The position numbers were made by a program, and so were the translations under genes. DNA of 64,000 bases, from assembly GCF_034387475.1 (NCBI RefSeq), contig NZ_JAXCIL010000001.1, positions 3,162,001-3,226,000 on the forward strand. The letters are read 5' to 3'. Under the pieces are notes generated by a model. It was not told the DNA's origin, did no database searches, and saw only the letters and a list, made by a program, of their open reading frames with translations. Source of the DNA: Pseudomonas sp. Teo4. GTDB lineage: Bacteria > Pseudomonadota > Gammaproteobacteria > Pseudomonadales > Pseudomonadaceae. Each line of letters opens with the position of its first letter. Position 1 is the stretch's first letter. Positions 42,626 through 52,038 of this stretch are shown here, in pieces.

Positions 42626-45544
42626 TCAGCCGATAAGGCCAGCCCAGTCCAGCGCCGCCTTGCCGGGGGCCAGGTCCACCCCTTGGGCGGCGCCCTGCCA
42701 CTGCGCCGACCATTTGGCGCGCAAGGCCGCCAGTGCAGCTTCGTCCTTGGCGACAGCGCCGGGATGAATCACCTGCACCTGCGGTGTCCACACCGTCAAC
42801 AGCCCGGCGGCGGCGGCTTTCAGGCACAGATCGACATCACCATGGGCATGAGCGAAAGTCATTTCGTCCAGGCCTTCCAAGGCTCGGAACACTTCACTAC
42901 GGACCATCAGGCAGCTCGCCGAGACCGCCAGGCAGTTCTGCTCGACTACCAGGCGATTCAAGTAGCCCACGGCATCTGCGGCCTCACCGGCGAAGGCTGG
43001 TTCAACCTGGCCTTCAACACCCGGCAGCAGGCCGGCCTGGGCAAGCTTGCCGTCGGTATTCAGCAGCTTGCCACCAACCACGCCGACCTCCGGACGCTGC
43101 GCCTGGTTCAACAGGGCCTCGATCCAGTTGGCATTGACCACTTCGGCATCCGCCGCCAGCAACACCAGGTACTCGCCCTTGGCCTCGGCACTGGCCGCGT
43201 TGCACAGGGCCGCCGGGCTCAGACGCTCGGCACTTTGCAGCACACGCACCTTGCCAGCCCCCTGTTGCTGCTGTGCCAGCCACTCCAGCAACGCTGGCGA
43301 CTGGCTGGCGTTGTCGGCGATCAGCACCTCGTAACGCAGGTAGCGGGTGCGCTGCAGAACGCTCTCCAGGCAACGCTTGAGGTCGGCGAGGTTGTCCTGG
43401 CTCTGCAGCACGATGCTCACCAGCGGCCGCTCGATGTGGCGGTAGTCGATACGCAGCGTTCCAGCCGTCGGGGCGCTGACCTGGGCCTTGTAGCCGCGGG
43501 TCGACAGATGCCGGGTCAGGGTCTGACGCGCATGCTCGCTGTCACCGGCTTGCGGCGTCGGAGTGATCAGCAGTGGCTCGTCGAGATGGGCCAGACCATT
43601 GAGCCCACCCTGCTCGATCAGCCTAAGCAGCAGATCGAACTCCAGGGCATTGCTGTACTGGCTGTCAAAGCCACCGGCCTCCACCAACGCCTCGCGGCGT
43701 AGCAGCCAATGACGCGCCATCAGCACCGGGTTGCTCTGCAGCAGGTCCAGGTTGACCCCTGGACGCAGCAGTTCACGCCAGGCGCCATTGGCCTGTTGCT
43801 GGATCTCGTCCACCGCGACCGCTCGGCAACCAGGCGCATTGAGCAACTCGAGGCTGGCACGCAACAAACCGGTGGCGGTGAAGCGATCACCAGCCTCGGC
43901 AAGCAGCAGCCATTCGCAGGACGTCTGCCGGGCAATCTGATTGATCCGCTCGACGTAGTCTTCACGGGTGACCTTGATGAAATGCAGGGTGTTCTGCAGC
44001 GAGGTGGCCATCGGCGGCTCGCCTGTGGTGAACACCATGATCCGGAACGCCTTGCTCAAGCCACCCAGCAAGCTGTCGAAGGTGTCCTGCAGCTTGGCCA
44101 CATCGTTGTCCAAATCCAGCAACAGGATGCCGAATTGCGGACCACCCTGATGCAGCGCCAGGTGCTCGTCGATTGCCGCAAGGGCCGCAGCGTCGGGCTT
44201 GCGCGCTTCCAGCCAATCGAGCAGGCGCCCCGAGCGCATGTTGCCAAGCAGCTCGCGACCAGACTGTTTCGATACCTGTAGCAGGCGCGTCAGCCAGACC
44301 GACAACGCCTCGGCATCTTCCGCCTCACCAACGTCGCGCAATTGTGTGGCCAGTTGCTGCACCGCATTACGGTTGAAGCCGTTGTATTCCACTGCCTTCC
44401 ACAGACGTTCCTTGAGGGTAGCCGGGGTGTCGTCGCCATGCACCTGGAGCATCAACTCCTGACGCAGCAACACACCTTCAAGCTGCTCCAACTGCAAACG
44501 CCCTGCCGGCATGGCGTGAATCAGGAACTCCAGCTCGGTCAATCGATCGAAGAACGCCTGGTTATAAAACGGCATTTCCACGTATTGCGACGGTTGGAAG
44601 GCGCGCACTGGCGGTTTCGATGGACCGACCCAGTTCGAGGTCCACACTAACTCCAAGGTGAGCGCCTTGCGCTGGAACAGGCTCTGGGCCATAGCCGCAA
44701 AACTGTTCAGGGCGTGCTGGCGCAACGCATCCCGCCCCAGCCCTTCGATGGCCGTCGGCAGGCCGGCGAGGAAGTCGGCGAACGCTTCGCGACCGGCCAC
44801 CGACTTGGCATCCGTGAAGCTGAGCGCGTGGATCACCTCAGTCTTGTGTTCGGAGCTGCCGTAGTTGGCCTCGCGTACGGCGTACGGAATCGGCAGGATC
44901 CGTGCCTTGGCATTGGCCAACAGGAAGTACACATGGCCAATCTCCTGCCATTCGAAGCTGGTGCCCTCGGGCAGCAATTCGAACCAGCGGCGCAGCAGTG
45001 CGGTACGGGTGACAGCGAAGAACGGTGGGATGAACTCGCCCATATAGTCCATCACGCGCTGTTCGGCGCGCAGATGGCCATAGTCCTCGCCAACCTTCTT
45101 GTCCCGACGGTAGTAGCTGACACGGGTGGCTTCGGCCAGGTACATCATGCTGTAACCGTGGCACATGCCGTAGTCTGGATTGGCGTCGAGGAAGTCCAGC
45201 GCCTGGTTCAGGCCGTCGTGCAACAGGAAGTCATCGTCGGCGGCGAAGGCCATGTACGGCGTACGCACCAGGTTCACGCCATAGGTCAGCTTGGCCTGGA
45301 ACCCCATGTACGAGAACTGCGACAGGTGCAGGTACTCGACCCCGGGGAACTGCGCAGCGATTGCCGCGGCAGACTCAGTGGAAGAGTCGAGCACGAGGAT
45401 CGAGCACGGGTAGCTGCTGTAGTACTGCAACGTCCGGCGCAGGAACGCCGGACGGTTGTGCGTCATCAATACCAGCGTGAACCGCTCGCGCAGCGTGGCT
45501 GCCTGGTCTGCTGCGAAATTGCCTTGCATAGTCTTCACCACCAT
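42626..45544 (-). CDS. Large two-module glycosyltransferase (972 aa)
   Basis: N-terminal module (about 1-300) begins FTLVLMTHNRPAFLRRTLQ and has MAFAADDDFLL, as in TIGR00180-type glycosyltransferases. A helical middle (about 320-460) separates it from a GT2-like C-terminal part; residues about 710-960 (VSIVLQSQDN, EVLIADNASQ, YLVLLAADAEVVNANW, GDVDLCLKAA) closely resemble a segment of the 1193-aa transferase in this island. Cytoplasmic, no membrane helices. Donor and acceptor are unknown; flagellin or its glycan is inferred from location. Codon 6 (ATG, 45529) is an alternative start. Confidence 0.85.
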   Translation of the reverse strand: MVVKTMQGNFAADQAATLRERFTLVLMTHNRPAFLRRTLQYYSSYPCSILVLDSSTESAAAIAAQFPGVEYLHLSQFSYMGFQAKLTYGVNLVRTPYMAFAADDDFLLHDGLNQALDFLDANPDYGMCHGYSMMYLAEATRVSYYRRDKKVGEDYGHLRAEQRVMDYMGEFIPPFFAVTRTALLRRWFELLPEGTSFEWQEIGHVYFLLANAKARILPIPYAVREANYGSSEHKTEVIHALSFTDAKSVAGREAFADFLAGLPTAIEGLGRDALRQHALNSFAAMAQSLFQRKALTLELVWTSNWVGPSKPPVRAFQPSQYVEMPFYNQAFFDRLTELEFLIHAMPAGRLQLEQLEGVLLRQELMLQVHGDDTPATLKERLWKAVEYNGFNRNAVQQLATQLRDVGEAEDAEALSVWLTRLLQVSKQSGRELLGNMRSGRLLDWLEARKPDAAALAAIDEHLALHQGGPQFGILLLDLDNDVAKLQDTFDSLLGGLSKAFRIMVFTTGEPPMATSLQNTLHFIKVTREDYVERINQIARQTSCEWLLLAEAGDRFTATGLLRASLELLNAPGCRAVAVDEIQQQANGAWRELLRPGVNLDLLQSNPVLMARHWLLRREALVEAGGFDSQYSNALEFDLLLRLIEQGGLNGLAHLDEPLLITPTPQAGDSEHARQTLTRHLSTRGYKAQVSAPTAGTLRIDYRHIERPLVSIVLQSQDNLADLKRCLESVLQRTRYLRYEVLIADNASQSPALLEWLAQQQQGAGKVRVLQSAERLSPAALCNAASAEAKGEYLVLLAADAEVVNANWIEALLNQAQRPEVGVVGGKLLNTDGKLAQAGLLPGVEGQVEPAFAGEAADAVGYLNRLVVEQNCLAVSASCLMVRSEVFRALEGLDEMTFAHAHGDVDLCLKAAAAGLLTVWTPQVQVIHPGAVAKDEAALAALRAKWSAQWQGAAQGVDLAPGKAALDWAGLIG

Positions 45545-45583
45545 TGGCGTTGCCGCCTAAGAAATCGAACTCTGTTGAATGTC

Positions 45584-46318
45584 TCAGCGAACTCGGCGCA
45601 GGTAGCCATCCGGTGCCACGGTGACCAGCAACTTGTTCTGCAGCTGATAGTCGATCTCGAAGCTGTCGTTGCTCTTGAGGTATTCCCAGACCGCGGTTTT
45701 CGGGTTGTCGCCATGGCCCCACGGACGATCCGGGAAGAAGTCGGCCGGCATGTCCTCGACCACGGTGTCCATCACCACGCAGTAGCTGCCCACGGCCACC
45801 AGCGGTGCGTACAGCTCGAGCTCCTTGAGCACATGCTCGTGCGTGTGGTTGGAGTCGAGCACGAGGATGACCTTCTTGCCTTCGGCAATGGCCTTGACCT
45901 GCTCGGCGATGCCGGCGTCGATGCTCGAGCCTTCGATCATGCGTACGCGCTTGCTCATCGGGTGCGCCTCGATGGCTTCGCGGTTGTGCGGGCGGATGTC
46001 GATGTCGATGCCCAGCACTTCGCCATGGCCCTGCAGCTCCAGCAGGGAGGCGTAGTAGAGGATCGAACCACCGTGGGCGATGCCGCACTCGATGATCAGG
46101 TCCGGTTTGACCTGCCAGACGATCTCCTGCATCGCCATCATGTCCTGGGGCAACTGGATGATCGGCCGGCCCATCCACGAGAAGTGGTAGGTGTACTTGT
46201 GCTCGGCCGACTTGTTGAAGAAGTCGCGGGAGAGTTTTTGCAGCTCTTTGTCTTCACCCTGGGCGGCAATTTGCGCTTTGCATTCGGCTTCGAAGGCTTG
46301 GATAGGCGTGTCAGTCAT
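45584..46318 (-). CDS. CmcI/rhamnosyl O-methyltransferase-like protein
   Basis: 244 aa with the cephalosporin hydroxylase/CmcI family pattern: LIIECGIAHGGSILYYASLLEL (SAM-binding loop), VLGIDIDIRPHNREAIE, VILVLDSNHTHEHVLKELELY and VVMDTVVEDMP. Despite the historical name, members are SAM-dependent O-methyltransferases that methylate sugars in several glycolipid and flagellar systems. It would O-methylate a glycan residue here. Six bases separate it from the upstream methyltransferase. Confidence 0.85.
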   Translation of the reverse strand: MTDTPIQAFEAECKAQIAAQGEDKELQKLSRDFFNKSAEHKYTYHFSWMGRPIIQLPQDMMAMQEIVWQVKPDLIIECGIAHGGSILYYASLLELQGHGEVLGIDIDIRPHNREAIEAHPMSKRVRMIEGSSIDAGIAEQVKAIAEGKKVILVLDSNHTHEHVLKELELYAPLVAVGSYCVVMDTVVEDMPADFFPDRPWGHGDNPKTAVWEYLKSNDSFEIDYQLQNKLLVTVAPDGYLRRVR

Positions 46319-46324
46319 TGTGCT

Positions 46325-47410
46325 TCACTCGGTTGGCAGGTCAGTGAAATCGGCGCTGTCGACGGCGTGATAGACGAAGCGGTCGTCGGTCATGCGGCGG
46401 ATTTCTTCGAGGTAGTTGGAATTCATCACGAACAGCTGCGCGCCCTCCGGCAGGGCCGCGAGCGCCTCCTGTGGCGAGGACACCCGGGCGCCGCTCAGGG
46501 GCAGGTAGCGGCCTTGCTTGGCCGGGTTGATGTCGATCACCCGGTCCACCGGCGCACCGGCGCGCTGCAGGAACAGCGAATAGATCACGCCCTTGGACGA
46601 GGCGCCCCAGATCGCCGAACCGCTCTGGCCATCACGCTGCACGATGCGCACGGCGCGCTCCAGGCTGGCACTGAAGTCGGCAGGAAGTGTCAGCTGTGGC
46701 GTAGGCTCAATATCGGTACGCAGGCTGGCAAGGTCAGCCACGATGTACAGGTACTGGCCGTCGAACAGATGGCCAGCCTCGGCGACCGTGCCGAACAGGC
46801 GGCGCAGGTCAGCCAGGCGGAAGTAGTTGACGTGCTCGTAGAACAGGTCGAACCAGGCCTTGTGCTCGATGATCCAGTCCAGGCACGGCACTTCGATGTA
46901 GATCTGCCCTGCCCCACCGTTGGCCTCGGCAATCGCGATCAAAAAGGCCACCGGGTCTTCGATATGTTCGAGTACATGGCGCAGCACGATGGCATCGGCC
47001 GAGCGGTTCAGCTCACGGGTGAACGGGGCCTTGACCACATCCGGATTATCGCCTTCGTAAGCCGGGTCGATGCCGGTGACGGCATAGCCGCGTTCGCGCA
47101 GCAACTCCAGGAACCAGCCCTTGCCACAACCGACTTCGATCAGGCTCTGGCCTTTGAAGTAGCGGGCGATCACGCCCTCGACATCATCCAGGTGGCGTTG
47201 GAAACGCACCGAGTGGGCCTGCTCGTTCTGGTAGTCGCTGTCGTAGCTGAGCTTGTCTGCGCTGAAGGCGTCGTTGTAGACCAGGCCGGTGCGGCTATCC
47301 TGCACGAGGCGCATCTCGGCACTGGCCGAGGCGCGCGCCGACTCGGCATCGGCGAACGTGCGGTTCTGCAGCACCGGCAGGCCAGTGGCGCGGTATAACT
47401 CATGCTTCAT
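46325..47410 (-). CDS. SAM methyltransferase with C-methyltransferase-type C-terminal domain, no zinc site
   Basis: About 361 aa. Rossmann core with LIEVGCGKGWFLELL and ADAIVLRHVLEHIEDP; the YEHVNYF segment aligns with the YHEHYSYL segment of the C-methyltransferase at 48263. The C-terminal domain (GASSKGVIYSLF, INPAKQGRYLPLSG) is of the sugar C-methyltransferase type. Unlike that neighbour it lacks the N-terminal CxxC zinc motif. ATG 47410 has GGGAG six bases upstream and overlaps the previous gene by 11 bases. The exact reaction is unknown. Confidence 0.8.
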   Translation of the reverse strand: MKHELYRATGLPVLQNRTFADAESARASASAEMRLVQDSRTGLVYNDAFSADKLSYDSDYQNEQAHSVRFQRHLDDVEGVIARYFKGQSLIEVGCGKGWFLELLRERGYAVTGIDPAYEGDNPDVVKAPFTRELNRSADAIVLRHVLEHIEDPVAFLIAIAEANGGAGQIYIEVPCLDWIIEHKAWFDLFYEHVNYFRLADLRRLFGTVAEAGHLFDGQYLYIVADLASLRTDIEPTPQLTLPADFSASLERAVRIVQRDGQSGSAIWGASSKGVIYSLFLQRAGAPVDRVIDINPAKQGRYLPLSGARVSSPQEALAALPEGAQLFVMNSNYLEEIRRMTDDRFVYHAVDSADFTDLPTE

Positions 47411-48266
47411 CACAAGCTCCCAGCTGGGCCCGCAGCCGGCGGGCGTCGCCCCAGAACGCCATGGGTTCGTGGGCTGGATAAGGGTAATGCCCCAAGTTCA
47501 GCGCGATGCGCGCGCCGCGGCTGGCGATATGGGTTTCGACCAGCTTGCGTACCGATATCGGCTGACCGCTGCAGCAGTTGACCACACCGCTGAATTCACC
47601 CTGGCCGAGCAGGTCGGCCAAGTAGCCGACGGCGGTTTCGATGGGTAGGAAATCACGCAGTTGTTCGCCACCCGACATATCGAAGCGCGGCTGGCCGTCA
47701 TCGATAGCCCGGTCCAGCGCCGCCAGCAAACTGTTGGGGTTCTGGCCTTCACCGTACAGGTAGAACAGCCGCACCCATTGCAAGGCGAACGGATGCTGGC
47801 GGGCCAGGCTTTCCAGGAATAGCCGCAGGCTGTGCTTGGCCAGCCCGTAGGGGTTGGCCGGCTGGCACGTCAACGATTCGTCCAGCGCGCCATTGCGCAG
47901 GCCATACTCGAAACAGGTACCGGTGACCTGAACCCGGGTAACCCCGCTTTGAACCACTCGCTGGATGAAGCCATAGTCGGCCATCAGGTTGTGTTCGAAG
48001 TGGAACAGCCCCTGGTAGTTCGGCAACCCGGGCCAGGCCAGGTGCACCAGTGCATCGACACCGTCGCACAGCGTGTCGATAGACAGCTGTGGGTCATGGA
48101 TATCGGCGCGAACGAACTCGACCTGGTCGAACCACGGCATCGCCTGGGCAGGCTCCAGCCGCCGCGCCACCGCACGCACCTGGTGCCCCCGTGCCAGCAG
48201 CGCGCCGACCAGATGCCGGCCGACAAAACCGGTGGCTCCGGTGACCAGCACTTTCAAGGCAGTCAC
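47400..48266 (-). CDS. NAD-dependent epimerase/dehydratase, probable 4-ketoreductase
   Basis: 288 aa short-chain dehydrogenase: VLVTGATGFVGRHLV at the N-terminus, ADIHDPQ, and an active-site YxxxK in NPYGLAKHSLRL. Starts at GTG 48266, overlapping the upstream stop by four bases (GTGA). Final reduction of the 4-keto group in a CDP-6-deoxyhexose pathway is the likely job, given rfbF, rfbG, epimerase and C-methyltransferase upstream in the same operon. An epimerase role remains possible. Confidence 0.82.
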   Translation of the reverse strand: MTALKVLVTGATGFVGRHLVGALLARGHQVRAVARRLEPAQAMPWFDQVEFVRADIHDPQLSIDTLCDGVDALVHLAWPGLPNYQGLFHFEHNLMADYGFIQRVVQSGVTRVQVTGTCFEYGLRNGALDESLTCQPANPYGLAKHSLRLFLESLARQHPFALQWVRLFYLYGEGQNPNSLLAALDRAIDDGQPRFDMSGGEQLRDFLPIETAVGYLADLLGQGEFSGVVNCCSGQPISVRKLVETHIASRGARIALNLGHYPYPAHEPMAFWGDARRLRAQLGACDEA

Positions 48267-49486
48267 AGGACCGTCAACTCCGGAACGGCAATGACGAACT
48301 GCCCGCCCCACTCACGGATCTGCGCCTGTTGCTCGCTGACCTCCTTGAGCAGGTTCCAGGGCAACACCAGCACGTAGTCGGGCTGCTCGATGGCCAAGCG
48401 CTCAGGGGCGACCACCGGTATACGGCTGCCCGGCAGGAACTTGCCCTGCTTGTGCGGGTTGGCGTCGGCCACCCAGGCCAACAGGTCAGGCTTGACCCCG
48501 GCGTAGTTGAACAATGTGTTGCCCTTGGCCGCCGCGCCATAGCCAACTACGCGCTTGCCTTCGGCCTTGGCCTGCAGCAGGAAGCGCAGCAACTGGTGCT
48601 TGATGCGTTCGGCCGCCGGCGCCAGGGTGCTGTAGAACTCAGCCGTGCTCACCCCCACCCGCGCCTCGATGCCGAGCAGGTCATCGACGCTGGCCTGGCG
48701 CAACTGCGGGCCACCGGCTCGCTGGACGAACACCCGCAGCGAGCCGCCATGGGTCGACAGTTCGCTGACGTCGAATACCTCCAGGCCGTTGCGTGCGCAG
48801 AGGGTATTCACGGCGGTCAGCGACAGGTAGGAATAATGCTCGTGGTACAGGGTGTCGAACTGATGCTCGGCCATCAGGCAGAGCAGGTGCGGGAACTCGA
48901 AGGTGGCCACGCCATCGGCCTTGAGCAAGGTGGCGAAGCCGCGTAGGAAGTCGTTGATGTCCGGCACGTGGGCCAGCACGTTGTTGGCCGCCATCAGGTC
49001 GGCCGACCAGCCCTCGTCCACCAGCTCGCGGGCAGCCTGCTCGCCGAAGAACACCTCACGGATCTCCAGCCCTTTGGCACGTGCCGCCTGTGCGGTGCTG
49101 CGGGTGGGTTCCACGCCCAGGCAGGGAATGCCGCGCTCGGCCACGTACTGCAGCAGATAACCATCGTTGGCGGCGATCTCCACCACCCGGCTTTGCGCGC
49201 TCAGGCCGAAGCGCTCGACCATCTGCCCCACGTAGTCACGGGCATGGGCCAACCAGGAGCTCGAATAGGAGCTGAAATAGGCATAGTCGGCATCGAACAG
49301 CGCATCGGCGCGGGTGTAATCCTCGGTCTGCACCAGCCAGCACTGCTCGCATACCGCAACCTTCAGCGGCACCCAGGCCTCGGCGGCGGCCAGTTGCTCG
49401 GCACGCAGGTAAGCGTTGGACGGCGGCGCGGTGCCAAGGTCGATCAGGGGCAGGCTCAGGCAGGTACCACAGCCACGGCAGTTCAT
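48263..49486 (-). CDS. NDP-hexose C-methyltransferase (TylCIII/EvaC/NovU-like)
   Basis: About 407 aa in three parts: N-terminal zinc domain with CRGCG and CEQCWLVQ, SAM Rossmann domain (RVVEIAANDGYLLQYV), and C-terminal domain (VVGYGAAAKGNTLFNY, DANPHKQGKFLPGS). The YHEHYSYLS motif carries the Glu-His pair used as catalytic base in this family, which methylates the carbon next to a 4-keto group, usually C3. The ATG at 49486 overlaps the epimerase stop (ATGA) and has GGAG seven bases upstream. Points to a branched-chain 6-deoxy sugar. Confidence 0.88.
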   Translation of the reverse strand: MNCRGCGTCLSLPLIDLGTAPPSNAYLRAEQLAAAEAWVPLKVAVCEQCWLVQTEDYTRADALFDADYAYFSSYSSSWLAHARDYVGQMVERFGLSAQSRVVEIAANDGYLLQYVAERGIPCLGVEPTRSTAQAARAKGLEIREVFFGEQAARELVDEGWSADLMAANNVLAHVPDINDFLRGFATLLKADGVATFEFPHLLCLMAEHQFDTLYHEHYSYLSLTAVNTLCARNGLEVFDVSELSTHGGSLRVFVQRAGGPQLRQASVDDLLGIEARVGVSTAEFYSTLAPAAERIKHQLLRFLLQAKAEGKRVVGYGAAAKGNTLFNYAGVKPDLLAWVADANPHKQGKFLPGSRIPVVAPERLAIEQPDYVLVLPWNLLKEVSEQQAQIREWGGQFVIAVPELTVL

Positions 49487-50043
49487 GGACACACTCCGGT
49501 GAACGATGGGGTCAACCAGGGATGCTCGGCATCCCGGGCTGACAGATTCTTGACAGCCAGCGGCCAGGCGATGGCCAGTTTCGGATCGTGCACCGACAGC
49601 CCGCCTTCGCGGCCTGGCGCATAGTCGGCGCTGTGCAGGTAAAGCAGCTGGGCGTCCTCGCTCAGCACCTGAAAACCATGGGCAAAGCCGGCCGGAATCA
49701 GCAGGCTGCGACCGTCACCTTCACGCAGGTGCTCGGCGTGCCAGTGCAGGAAGGTGGGCGAACCTTGGCGCAGGTCCACGGCCACGTCCCACACTTCGCC
49801 GCGCAGGCAGGTGATCAGCTTGGCCTCCGGGATATCACCAAGCTGGTAGTGCAAGCCACGCACGCTGCCCTGGCCGAGCGTATGCGAGTGGTTGATCTGA
49901 CGCACATGGAACGGCGCGCCCAACTCGCTCAGGCTGGCTTCGCAGAACAGCCTGGCGAACTGGCCTCGGGCGTCGCCGTGGCGCTTGTGCTGGACGCTGA
50001 ACAGGCCGTCGAGGGGCAAGACTTGCAACAACAGATCAGTCAC
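49483..50043 (-). CDS. RfbC-like sugar 3,5-epimerase
   Basis: 186 aa cupin of the dTDP-4-dehydrorhamnose 3,5-epimerase type: KRHGDARGQFARLF, QINHSHTLGQGSVRGLHYQ (catalytic His in RGLHYQ), KLITCLRGEVWDVAVDLRQGSPTF and IPAGFAHGFQVLSE. GTG start at 50043 overlaps the rfbG stop by four bases. In this operon the natural substrate is a CDP-4-keto-6-deoxyhexose rather than the dTDP sugar, which is inference from the neighbours. Confidence 0.88.
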   Translation of the reverse strand: MTDLLLQVLPLDGLFSVQHKRHGDARGQFARLFCEASLSELGAPFHVRQINHSHTLGQGSVRGLHYQLGDIPEAKLITCLRGEVWDVAVDLRQGSPTFLHWHAEHLREGDGRSLLIPAGFAHGFQVLSEDAQLLYLHSADYAPGREGGLSVHDPKLAIAWPLAVKNLSARDAEHPWLTPSFTGVCP

Positions 50044-51122
50044 GACAGCTCCGCGTACAGGTTCAACTGGTCGAGGGTGAAGGCACGCATGTTGTCGCCG
50101 CGTTGCCAGGCAAGGTGCCAGTCCAGGGTGTGCCTGAGGCACTCGTGCAGCGACCAGCGCGTGCGCCAACCCAGCACCTGACGGGCGCGGGAGCTGTCCA
50201 GGCGCAGCAGGCCGGCTTCGTGCAGCTCGCTTGGCTCGACTTGCAGACCCGGCGCAGCAGGCCATTGCCGGGCGAGGTAATTGACCACTTCGCCGACGCT
50301 GCACATGTCTTGTTCGCCCGGGCCGAAGTTCCAGGCACCGGCATAGGCCGGGCCTTCCTGGTACAAGCGCTCGGCCAACAGCAGGTAACCGGCCAGCGGT
50401 TCCAGGGCGTGCTGCCAGGGGCGCACGGCTTGCGGATAGCGCAGGGTCACCGGCTCACCAGCCGACCAGGCCTTGAGCACGTCGGGGACCAGGCGATCGG
50501 CGGCGAAGTCGCCACCGCCCAGCACGTTGCCGGCGCGCGCGGTCGCCAGGGCCAAGCCGTGTTCGGCGTACTTGGCCGCCGGGAAGAACGAAGCGGCATA
50601 GGACTGCGCCAGCAGCTCGCAGCAGGCCTTGCTACTGCTATAGGGGTCGTGCCCGCCAAGGGCTTCGTTTTCGCGGTACGGCCAAGGCCACTCCTGGTTG
50701 GCATAGACCTTGTCGGTGGTCACCAGCACGCAGGCACTCACGCCGCCGACCTGGCGCACGGCCTCAAGCAGGTTGAGGGTGCCCATGACATTGCTGGAAT
50801 AGGTGCCCAATGGGTCACGATAGGCCTCTCGCACCAGCGGCTGCGCCGCCAGGTGCAGGACGATCTCAGGCTGAACTTCGGCCACCACCTCCAGCAGCGC
50901 CCCCAGGTCACGCAGATCGCCGCGCACGTCGCTGATGCCGTTGCCGACCTGGGCCAGCGCGAACAAACTTGGCTCGGTACCTGGGTCCAGGGCGAAGCCT
51001 GTGACCTGCGCCCCCAGCTCACGCAGCCAGAGCGCCAGCCAGCTGCCCTTGAAACCGGTGTGGCCGGTCAGCAGGACACGCTTGCCCTGCCAGAACGCCG
51101 GGTTCAGGCCCACTGTTTCCAT
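50040..51122 (-). CDS. rfbG: CDP-glucose 4,6-dehydratase RfbG
   Basis: Converts CDP-glucose to CDP-4-keto-6-deoxyglucose. 360 aa SDR enzyme: [18 protein letters not shown] (the GHTGFKGSW form is typical of RfbG), [19 protein letters not shown] and [11 protein letters not shown] (YxxxK). Overlaps the rfbF end by 19 bases, which is normal for this pair. Confidence 0.94.
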   Translation of the reverse strand: METVGLNPAFWQGKRVLLTGHTGFKGSWLALWLRELGAQVTGFALDPGTEPSLFALAQVGNGISDVRGDLRDLGALLEVVAEVQPEIVLHLAAQPLVREAYRDPLGTYSSNVMGTLNLLEAVRQVGGVSACVLVTTDKVYANQEWPWPYRENEALGGHDPYSSSKACCELLAQSYAASFFPAAKYAEHGLALATARAGNVLGGGDFAADRLVPDVLKAWSAGEPVTLRYPQAVRPWQHALEPLAGYLLLAERLYQEGPAYAGAWNFGPGEQDMCSVGEVVNYLARQWPAAPGLQVEPSELHEAGLLRLDSSRARQVLGWRTRWSLHECLRHTLDWHLAWQRGDNMRAFTLDQLNLYAELS

Positions 51123-51877
51123 GGGGCCTCCCCGCTTTGCCAGAGGTTTTCCAGGTGGTTCTTGTCGCGCAGCGTGTCCATCGGATGCCAGAAGCCATCA
51201 TGCTGGAAGGCGTGCAGCTGCGACTCGGCAGCCAGGCGCGCAAGCGGCTCGGACTCCCAGGAGGTCTGGTCGTCGTCGATGTAGCCGAGCACCTTGGGCG
51301 AGAGCACGAAGAAGCCCCCGTTGATCCAGCCGCCGTCGCCGCGTGGCTTCTCGACGAAACCACAGACCCGGTCGCCGTCGCGTGCCAGCGCACCGTAGCG
51401 ACCTGGGGGCTGTACCGCAGTGACGGTGGCAAGCTTGCCGTGGGCCAAGTGGAAATCGACCAGGGCGCCGATGTTCAGGTCCGAGACGCCGTCACCGTAG
51501 GTGAAGCAGAAGGCATCTTCACCCTCCAGGTAGCGCGCCGCACGGCGCAGGCGGCCACCGGTCATGGTCTCCTCACCGGTATCGACCAAGGTGACGCGCC
51601 ATGGCTCGCTGTAGTTCTGGTGCACGTCCATGCGATTGGCGCGCATGTCGAAGGTGACGTCCGAGGTGTGCAGGAAATAGTTGGCGAAGAAATCCTTGAT
51701 CGCGTACCCCTTGTAGCCCAGGCAGATCACGAAATCGTGGATGCCGTGGGCCGAGTACTGCTTCATGATGTGCCAGAGAATTGGCTTTCCACCGATTTCG
51801 ATCATGGGTTTGGGCTTGAGGTGGGACTCTTCGCTGATACGCGTGCCCAGTCCACCCGCCAGAATTACCGCCTTCAT
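51104..51877 (-). CDS. rfbF: Glucose-1-phosphate cytidylyltransferase RfbF
   Basis: Makes CDP-glucose from CTP and glucose-1-phosphate. 257 aa with nucleotidyltransferase start [57 protein letters not shown] and FEKPRGD-like sensor ([18 protein letters not shown]). First gene of the CDP-sugar operon; AGAGGGGA lies just before the ATG. Confidence 0.94.
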   Translation of the reverse strand: MKAVILAGGLGTRISEESHLKPKPMIEIGGKPILWHIMKQYSAHGIHDFVICLGYKGYAIKDFFANYFLHTSDVTFDMRANRMDVHQNYSEPWRVTLVDTGEETMTGGRLRRAARYLEGEDAFCFTYGDGVSDLNIGALVDFHLAHGKLATVTAVQPPGRYGALARDGDRVCGFVEKPRGDGGWINGGFFVLSPKVLGYIDDDQTSWESEPLARLAAESQLHAFQHDGFWHPMDTLRDKNHLENLWQSGEAPWKQWA

Positions 51878-51949
51878 GTAGTCCCCTCTTGTTCGTCACC
51901 GGCCATGGGTCGTGTGGCTGCACGATTTATGGCGATATGACGGGGGGCT

Positions 51950-51966
51950 TGCAGGAAACGCGCCAG
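51950..51966 (-). promoter_or_regulatory. Candidate sigma54 promoter for rfbF operon
   Basis: Minus-strand CTGGCGCGTTTCCTGCA has CTGGC at -24 and CTGCA at -12 with exactly 10 bases between GG and GC, 73 bp upstream of the rfbF ATG. The -12 box has C for the first T. It lies in the 161-bp gap after the 1193-aa transferase gene. Confidence 0.55.
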
Positions 51967-51988
51967 ATGGTGTTTTTCATCAAGGCCT

Positions 51989-52026
51989 GTGAGCGAGCGG
52001 CAAGTGCCAAGGCACCCGCCACTCAC
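51989..52026 (-). terminator. Imperfect hairpin after the 1193-aa transferase gene
   Basis: GTGAG/CTCAC and the inner GGC..GTGCC/GGCAC..GCC segments give a 38-base imperfect stem 12 bp after the stop. No clear T tract follows, so termination here would be weak or factor-dependent. Confidence 0.4.
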
Positions 52027-52038
52027 GGTGGGGATCGG

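Noticed and set aside
44714..47398. Open frame of 894 codons on the plus strand across three glycan genes
   Set aside because: Antisense shadow spanning several genes; composition typical of a non-coding frame.
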